Source of the DNA: Ectopseudomonas alcaliphila
Lineage (GTDB): Bacteria > Pseudomonadota > Gammaproteobacteria > Pseudomonadales > Pseudomonadaceae
DNA length: 64,000 bases
NCBI RefSeq assembly: GCF_900101755.1
Contig: NZ_FNAE01000001.1
Coordinates: 1,488,001 to 1,552,000 of the forward strand
Direction: 5' to 3'
A program made the position numbers and the translations under genes. Positions 59,096 through 64,000 of this stretch are shown piece by piece; the first letter of the stretch is position 1, and every line of letters starts with the position of its first letter. The notes below the pieces were generated by a model. The model saw only the letters and a program-made list of their open reading frames with translations. It had not been told where the DNA came from and did not search any database.

Positions 59096-59826
59096 TCGCG
59101 CCCCTCGAAGAACTTCAGGATTTGCAGGACACGCTGCTTGTCATCGCGACTCAGTCGACTGCGTTCCCGGTATTGCAGGTAGAAGCGCAGACGCTGCGTT
59201 CGCGACAGATGGTATTTGGCGACCTTGTCCAAGCACGCCAGGTCCTTGACGATCCGATAGCGCAGTAACGGCCCCCACCAGAAACTGCCGGTCGGACAAT
59301 CAATAAAGAACAGCTCGGCTTTCTCGTTGACCAGCAAATTGCGCCACTTCAAATCATTGTGAGTGAAGTGATGGTCGTGCAGCGCCCGGGTTCCGTCGGC
59401 CAGCTGCCGGCTGACACACTCAACCCACCTGGCATCAGCCAAACGAGGGTCGCGTCGATTTGCCATTTCTGCCAGGTCGAGCGTCCCTTCGAGTTCACGG
59501 GTCACCAGCGCGCCACGCACGAATGCGCCGCCGCGGCGCTCGAGTCCATGAGCGACGATCGGCGCAGTGGGAATACCCCACTTGGCGAACAATTTGAGGT
59601 TCTGCCATTCGGCCTTGACCCTGGGACGCCCCAGATAGCGCCGCAAACCCTTGCCGGCCCCCCAGTAGCGCTTGACGTAATAGCGCACGCCCAGAAGCTC
59701 GACACGAATAACCTCAGACAATGGGTCCTTGGTCAGGCGCTCCCCCTCGAGGGCGAATACGGCCTCGAGCGTACCGAACGCCGCGAGCAACTGCGGATCT
59801 TGCAGATCGTGCCTCCAGGCCGTCAT
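59092..59826 (-). CDS. wapP: WapP-like LPS core heptose kinase
   Basis: A 244-aa kinase-fold protein with YYVKRYWGAGKGLRRYLG (Lys strand), the intact catalytic loop THNDLKWRNLL (Asp158, Asn163) and the metal motif FFIDCPTGSFWWGP. P. aeruginosa WapP adds phosphate to core heptose and sits next to waaP. Here a GT9 gene lies between the two. Start is ATG 59824-59826 (MTAWRHDLQ), overlapping the GT9 stop as ATGA; the open frame upstream to 59910 is not used. Confidence 0.85.
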   Translation of the reverse strand: MTAWRHDLQDPQLLAAFGTLEAVFALEGERLTKDPLSEVIRVELLGVRYYVKRYWGAGKGLRRYLGRPRVKAEWQNLKLFAKWGIPTAPIVAHGLERRGGAFVRGALVTRELEGTLDLAEMANRRDPRLADARWVECVSRQLADGTRALHDHHFTHNDLKWRNLLVNEKAELFFIDCPTGSFWWGPLLRYRIVKDLACLDKVAKYHLSRTQRLRFYLQYRERSRLSRDDKQRVLQILKFFEGRE

Positions 59827-60788
59827 GCCTGTTTTCCTTTCCAGCTTGGCAAGGCCTGTACGATCCGGCGCAACGGAATAAACGGACGCCACACCGTCTT
59901 GCCCAACCACTTGAAGCTCAGCACCGGATTGATGACGCTATTGAGTTCGTTGAAGCCTGGGCGCCAGGTGAAATCGCTACGACGACGGGTAATGGTGAAC
60001 GTGCGCAGGCCCATGAGCGAACCGAGATGCCCGCCTCCCGAGTCGTTGCTGATGACGACGGAGCAGGTACGCAGAAAGTCGACAAGCCCTTTCAGATCAT
60101 TGAATGCATGCACGCTGTAGCCTGGGTATGCAGCACTCAACATTTGCTGCTCAGCGGGAATGCCGACGAACTCGACCAGCCACCCCCGGGCGACCAGGCG
60201 CCGTGCCAGACGGCGAAATCCAGAGCATGAAAAGTTCTTGCTGGTATGCGGCGTCGTTGGAAAGATAGCGATGCGCCGCTCCGCATCTGCAGGTTGGGCA
60301 GGCATCGCCTGCAGACCTGCAACAGGCTGAGTCAGGTCAAGCTCCAGTATTTCCTCGGCATACAGATCTATCCACTGCACCATGCTCTTGCCAGCCTTGG
60401 GATCGCGGCAGATGACATTATGCGCCCCCGCAATCTCACGCCCTCGCAATGAAACAGGCTGTTGCTCGGGCTTGAACCCACGCGGAAGTTTCTTGCCAGC
60501 CAAGTAGGCCACATTGCTCAGCGGCACATCGACCTGCCAGTCGATGGCGCAGATCACCAGATCGTTGCACGCTGCCAGAGCAACCACATCAGGTGTACCA
60601 CCCACTACCTCCAGCCCTGGCAAATACTCGCGTATGGAAGCCAGCGAAGCGGAAGCCAGGGAAACCTGTGCACCGGCAGTCTGCAAGCGCCAGGCAAGGC
60701 GTAGGAACAAAGTGGTGTCTCCGAGTGCCGGGCACGGCACAAGCGCCACCTTCACCCCCGGGGCGATCAGTGTCTTGCTCTCCGACAT
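59823..60788 (-). CDS. Family 9 (heptosyltransferase-like) glycosyltransferase
   Basis: A 321-aa GT-B protein of the waaC/waaF family: VALVPCPALGDTTLFLRLAW is the N-terminal GDT motif and CSVVISNDSGGGHLGSLMGLRTFTI is the C-terminal heptosyltransferase signature (usually T-x-D-S-G-x-x-H). It probably adds a third heptose or another core sugar. I do not recall a gene here in P. aeruginosa, so it may be lineage-specific. It starts directly at the end of waaP (adjacent stop and start) and overlaps the next gene by 4 bp. Confidence 0.82.
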   Translation of the reverse strand: MSESKTLIAPGVKVALVPCPALGDTTLFLRLAWRLQTAGAQVSLASASLASIREYLPGLEVVGGTPDVVALAACNDLVICAIDWQVDVPLSNVAYLAGKKLPRGFKPEQQPVSLRGREIAGAHNVICRDPKAGKSMVQWIDLYAEEILELDLTQPVAGLQAMPAQPADAERRIAIFPTTPHTSKNFSCSGFRRLARRLVARGWLVEFVGIPAEQQMLSAAYPGYSVHAFNDLKGLVDFLRTCSVVISNDSGGGHLGSLMGLRTFTITRRRSDFTWRPGFNELNSVINPVLSFKWLGKTVWRPFIPLRRIVQALPSWKGKQA

Positions 60789-61595
60789 CTACAGTCGATC
60801 TCCATAACGCTGCTTACGCTCATACAGTTTCGCCGCCTTGCGCTCCAGCCAGGCGAGCAGGTTTGCTTCCTCACGCAGCACCTGGCGCAGAGGGCGCTGG
60901 AAGTAGGTGCGCAGAAAGCGCAGCTTGTCACGACGGGTCAGGCCGATATCCAGCGCCGAAAAATACAGCGCGGCCAGATCCTTGTCGCGCCAGCGCCGTG
61001 GCGTGGCACTGCGTACCTGGGCGCGATGCAGATCAATGACCGACAGGCGCAGATCATTGGCCTGAATCGGCCGATCGGTGTGCAGCAGGAAGTGGCAGAT
61101 ATAGCAGTCGCGGTGGTTGACCCCGGCGCGGTGCATGTTGCCGGTCATCTGCGCCACTTCGCGGATCAGCGCCCACTTGAGCGCGGCCTTCGGCGGTTGC
61201 TGCGCCCAGTTGAGGCTGAGCTGCTCCAGGTCGACGGTCGGCGCCAGCTCTTCGGTGACGATGAACGAGTGCTGCCGCGCCGGATTGCCACCGTGCTCGC
61301 CGTAGGCCACGGCAGTCATGGTCGGCACGCCAGCCTCGGTCAGACGCTGGATCGCCTGCCACTCCTGCGCCGCGCCAAGCACCGGCGCCTTGGCGCTGAG
61401 CAGGTTCTTGACGATCTCGCCCCAACCGATGCCACGGTGGATCTTGACGAAGTAACCGCGCCCGTCGACTTCGGTACGCAGGGTGCGGCGTCCCTCCAGT
61501 TCGCGGTAGACCTGACCTTGCAGCGCCTCGACGGCCTCGAAGGCATCGCGGCCGGCCCACAGGCTCTTGAAGGGCTCGGCAAGAATCAGCTTCAC
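60789..61595 (-). CDS. waaP: LPS core heptose(I) kinase WaaP (RfaP)
   Basis: A 268-aa kinase that phosphorylates heptose I of the inner core, essential in P. aeruginosa. The Lys strand is YFVKIHRGIGWGE (Lys51) and the catalytic loop is NHRDCYICHFLL with Asp163, the same position as in the studied P. aeruginosa enzyme; the metal strand is SVIDLHRAQ. Length is identical to P. aeruginosa WaaP. Start is GTG at 61593-61595, overlapping the waaG stop as GTGA; longer upstream readings run through waaG and are wrong. Confidence 0.96.
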   Translation of the reverse strand: MKLILAEPFKSLWAGRDAFEAVEALQGQVYRELEGRRTLRTEVDGRGYFVKIHRGIGWGEIVKNLLSAKAPVLGAAQEWQAIQRLTEAGVPTMTAVAYGEHGGNPARQHSFIVTEELAPTVDLEQLSLNWAQQPPKAALKWALIREVAQMTGNMHRAGVNHRDCYICHFLLHTDRPIQANDLRLSVIDLHRAQVRSATPRRWRDKDLAALYFSALDIGLTRRDKLRFLRTYFQRPLRQVLREEANLLAWLERKAAKLYERKQRYGDRL

Positions 61596-62716
61596 GCGCG
61601 GCTCTCCGCGAGTATCACGTCGGCGGCCTTCTTCGGCATCGAATACAGGTCGGCGCTGTCTGCGTAGGCCAGAGCATTGCGCCCCCAGAAGGCACGGCGC
61701 TCGGGGTCGGCGAGCATATCGGCCAGGGTGCGATTGAGCTGCCCCTGCTCGAACGGGCTGGGCAGCACACGCCCGCAATCGGCATCGGCAATGTAGTGGG
61801 CGTAGCCGCACACGTCGGTGACCAGCACCGGCAGACCGGACACCAGTGCCTCCAGCAGCACGGTGCCGGTATTCTCGTTATAGGCCGGGTGGATCAGCAG
61901 ATCGGCGCCGAGCAGGAAGCGCGGGATGTCGCTACGCCCCTTGAGGATCTGCACCTGATCGGAAAGCCCCAACGCCTTGACCTGCTGCAGGAAGGGCCTG
62001 GGGTCATCCTGGCCGATGGCGATCAGGCGCGTGCGCTTGCGCAACTCACTCGGCAGTGAAGCCAATGCCTTGAGACTGCGATCCAGACCCTTGGTCTTGA
62101 AACCGGAGCCGATCTGCACCAGCAGCAGCTCATCGTCACTCAGCTTGAACTCACGACGAAACTCGGCGCGAATCTCGGCGGCATTGTCCGGCGCCCGACG
62201 ATCCTGGGCGATGCCCGGCGACAGCAGGTGGAAGCGCTGCAGCGGCGTCTTGTAGTGCTTGACGAACAGCGGCTGCTGCACCTCGGAGATCATCAGGATC
62301 TCAGTCTTCGATTCCGGCGCGAACACCGCACGCTCGTAGTCGGCGAAGTGCTTGTAGCGGCCCCAGCGGCGATAGATCGGGTTGCGCAGCGTCTGCGCCT
62401 TGTCCTCGAAGCAGCCGTCGGCGGCATAGTAGACATCAAGGCCCGGCATCTTGTTGAAGCCGATCACCCGGTCGACCGGGTCACGCTTCAGATCGGCCTG
62501 CAGCCAGGCGCTGAATTTCTCGTTGCGACGATGGTTGAACAGGGCCCGCACCGGCGCCACGCGCACATCGAAGCCTGCGGGATTTTCCCCCTCCCAGATC
62601 GGTGTGTAGACGCGGATGGCATGGCCACGCGCCTGGCATTCGAGGGCGATGCGCATGAAATCGCGCTGCAGACCACCGAAGGGAAAATATTTGTAGAGAA
62701 CGAAGGCCAGTTGCAT
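61592..62716 (-). CDS. waaG: LPS core glycosyltransferase WaaG
   Basis: A 374-aa GT4 enzyme that adds the first hexose (GalN in Pseudomonas) to heptose II. FPFGGLQRDFMRIALEC is the N-terminal acceptor loop and HPAYNENTGTVLLEALVSGLPVL holds the E-x7-E donor motif. Length and start (MQLAFVLYKYFPFGG) are standard. It follows waaC by 9 bp and overlaps waaP by 4 bp. Confidence 0.96.
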   Translation of the reverse strand: MQLAFVLYKYFPFGGLQRDFMRIALECQARGHAIRVYTPIWEGENPAGFDVRVAPVRALFNHRRNEKFSAWLQADLKRDPVDRVIGFNKMPGLDVYYAADGCFEDKAQTLRNPIYRRWGRYKHFADYERAVFAPESKTEILMISEVQQPLFVKHYKTPLQRFHLLSPGIAQDRRAPDNAAEIRAEFRREFKLSDDELLLVQIGSGFKTKGLDRSLKALASLPSELRKRTRLIAIGQDDPRPFLQQVKALGLSDQVQILKGRSDIPRFLLGADLLIHPAYNENTGTVLLEALVSGLPVLVTDVCGYAHYIADADCGRVLPSPFEQGQLNRTLADMLADPERRAFWGRNALAYADSADLYSMPKKAADVILAESRA

Positions 62717-62725
62717 AGTCGCTCC

Positions 62726-63730
62726 TTAAAGAGTGCCGGGAGGCGCCAGCAGCAGCGCCTCCAGTTCCAGGCTGACGCGCTCGGCGCCGAGGCCATCGAA
62801 GCAAGGCTTGTCACGGTCACCGCTGCCGGCGCCCGGGCCACTGGCGCACAGGTGAATCTGGCTACGACCATAGGCGCCCACCTTGCCAGGCAGCGTCGGA
62901 CCATAGAGGGAAAGATTGGGTACATCCAGCGCCGCGGCCAGATGACCGAGCCCGGTGTCGACGGAGACGCAAGCGCTGGCGCCCGCGATCACCTTGGCCA
63001 CACCAGCCAGGTTCAGCTTCGGCAGCACGGCAGCATGGCTGAGCCCGGCGACGATGCGTTCGGCACGCGCCTTCTCGGTCTCATTACCCCAGGGCAGGCG
63101 CACGGCCCAGCCCAGTTCGTCCATACGCTCGGCCAGGGCACGCCAGTCGGCTTCCGGCCAGTGCTTGCTGACCCAGGTGGTGCCATGCAGGAATACCAGA
63201 TAGGGCTGCGTCGTAGCGTCCATCATCGCCGCACGATTCAAACCGTAATCGCCGGTGCCGGACGGCAGCGAATAGCCGAGCGCCTTGGCGAACAGCTGGC
63301 GCACGCGCTCCAGGGCATGCTGATCCTTGGCCACCGTGTAACGACGGTCATAGAAGCGGCTGGCCAGCGGTTCACGCGCCGAATCACGGTCCAGCCCGGC
63401 CACCGGCGCCGACACGTAGCGCGTCAACCAGGCACTCTTGAGCAAGCCCTGAGCGTCGATCACCAGGTCGTAACGGGTTTCGCGCAGACGCTGCTTGAAG
63501 CGCGCCCACTCGCCACTGCGCCAGGTACGCAGCGGGTGCTTGCGCCAGCGGCGGATGGCTACCGGAATCACCTGGGAAACCGCCGGATGCCAGGCGGGAA
63601 TCTCGGCGAAGCCTTCTTCCACCACCCAGTCGAAACGGATTCCGGGAATGGCGCGAGCGGCATCGGTCAACGCCGGCAGGGTATGCACCACGTCGCCCAG
63701 CGACGAGGTCTTGATGATCAGTACCCGCAA
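62726..63730 (-). CDS. waaC: LPS heptosyltransferase I WaaC
   Basis: A 334-aa GT9 enzyme that adds the first heptose to Kdo. It has LIIKTSSLGDVVHTLPAL at the N-terminus, with the D-V-V-H motif, and VSVDTGLGHLAAAL near the C-terminus. Start is a TTG at 63728-63730 (LRVLIIKTSSLGD, the family N-terminus); no in-frame ATG is close. It begins 1 bp after the stop of waaF. Confidence 0.95.
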   Translation of the reverse strand: MRVLIIKTSSLGDVVHTLPALTDAARAIPGIRFDWVVEEGFAEIPAWHPAVSQVIPVAIRRWRKHPLRTWRSGEWARFKQRLRETRYDLVIDAQGLLKSAWLTRYVSAPVAGLDRDSAREPLASRFYDRRYTVAKDQHALERVRQLFAKALGYSLPSGTGDYGLNRAAMMDATTQPYLVFLHGTTWVSKHWPEADWRALAERMDELGWAVRLPWGNETEKARAERIVAGLSHAAVLPKLNLAGVAKVIAGASACVSVDTGLGHLAAALDVPNLSLYGPTLPGKVGAYGRSQIHLCASGPGAGSGDRDKPCFDGLGAERVSLELEALLLAPPGTL

Positions 63731-63731
63731 A

Positions 63732-64000
63732 TCAGTCGCCCCCGACCAGGGTCAAGGTTTCGCCGACCAGCCGATCCAGCGCCTCGATCACTGGCCGCGG
63801 CTTGAGCTCGCGCAGGCAGTTGTAGTGACCAAAACGGCAGGTTCGATCGAAGCAGGGGCTGCACTCCAGCCCCAGACGGACGATTTCGACGCGATCGGCC
63901 AGCGGCGGGGTAAAACCGGGCGAGGTGGAGCCGTAGACCGCCACCAGCGGACGATTCAGCGCCGCCGCCACATGCATCAGCCCGGAGTCGTTGGACACCA
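63732..64000 (-). CDS. waaF: LPS heptosyltransferase II WaaF, C-terminal part (cut by window edge)
   Basis: The last ~89 codons of a GT9 heptosyltransferase. VSNDSGLMHVAAALNRPLVAVYGSTSPGFTPP is cut by the window but holds the S-N-D-S-G-x-x-H motif at 63960-63998, and the C-terminal CSPCFDRTCRFGHYNCL is the Cys-rich tail of WaaF. Its place directly before waaC supports the name. The 5' part lies beyond base 64000. Confidence 0.93.
   Translation of the reverse strand, partial: VSNDSGLMHVAAALNRPLVAVYGSTSPGFTPPLADRVEIVRLGLECSPCFDRTCRFGHYNCLRELKPRPVIEALDRLVGETLTLVGGD

Overview
The window is high-GC, gene-dense chromosomal DNA of a Pseudomonas. Nearly every gene matches a Pseudomonas core family: the mutL-amiB-tsaE-nnr-queG-orn-rsgA-motB/motA block, rhdA-psd-fimX-serB, parE/parC, a thiC with a TPP riboswitch, and the waa lipopolysaccharide (LPS) core cluster. 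Species is not resolved; the two families of short palindromic repeats and the gene order suggest a relative of P. aeruginosa (for example the mendocina/oleovorans side) rather than P. aeruginosa itself. No rRNA, tRNA, insertion sequence, prophage or CRISPR array was seen.

Layout. 1-9454: a mainly minus-strand housekeeping block (mutL 5' part, amiB, tsaE, nnr, orn, a membrane methyltransferase, motB, motA) with queG and rsgA on the plus strand. A good flagellar sigma factor (FliA) promoter precedes motA. 9573-16994: a plus-strand run (HDOD protein, rhdA, psd, a PilZ-like protein, fimX) with a cyclic-di-GMP/twitching flavour. 17058-23470: serB, a YtjB/AhpA-like membrane protein, a degenerate Nudix-like protein, an aldo/keto reductase, an FAD oxidoreductase and an EmrE-type transporter. 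23560-27568: LysR regulator, waaA (Kdo transferase), tolC. 27795-39433: TPP riboswitch and thiC, then a plus-strand run (nudF, yqiB, cpdA, yqiA, parE, a phytase-like esterase, a retropepsin-like protease, parC, a PqiC-like lipoprotein). 39498-41991: two acyl-CoA dehydrogenases.

42155-64000 is an envelope/LPS core region: hldE makes the heptose donor; waaF (partial), waaC, waaG, waaP and several kinase-fold proteins build and phosphorylate the inner core; a carbamoyltransferase decorates it; wapH-, ssg- and wapR-like glycosyltransferases extend the outer core; waaL joins O antigen; msbA flips the lipid A-core; mig-14 and dnpA homologues are linked to envelope stress and antimicrobial tolerance. 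The genes from 55140 to 64000 overlap or nearly touch and look like one long minus-strand operon starting outside the window. The stretch 48-54 kb looks lower in GC on hand counts and carries two related DTDTFF glycosyltransferase-like genes, so it is the most likely strain-variable part.

Nothing here amounts to a clearly new defence or mobile system. The best leads are the kinase-fold set of the LPS cluster (one tandem double kinase, two members lacking the usual catalytic Asp), the paired DTDTFF glycosyltransferases, an extra GT9 gene, an acyl-CoA dehydrogenase pair in which one partner appears to lack the catalytic Glu, a membrane protein with an acidic linker and cyclase-like domain, and nested palindromic repeats, one family of which supplies the stop codons of two genes.
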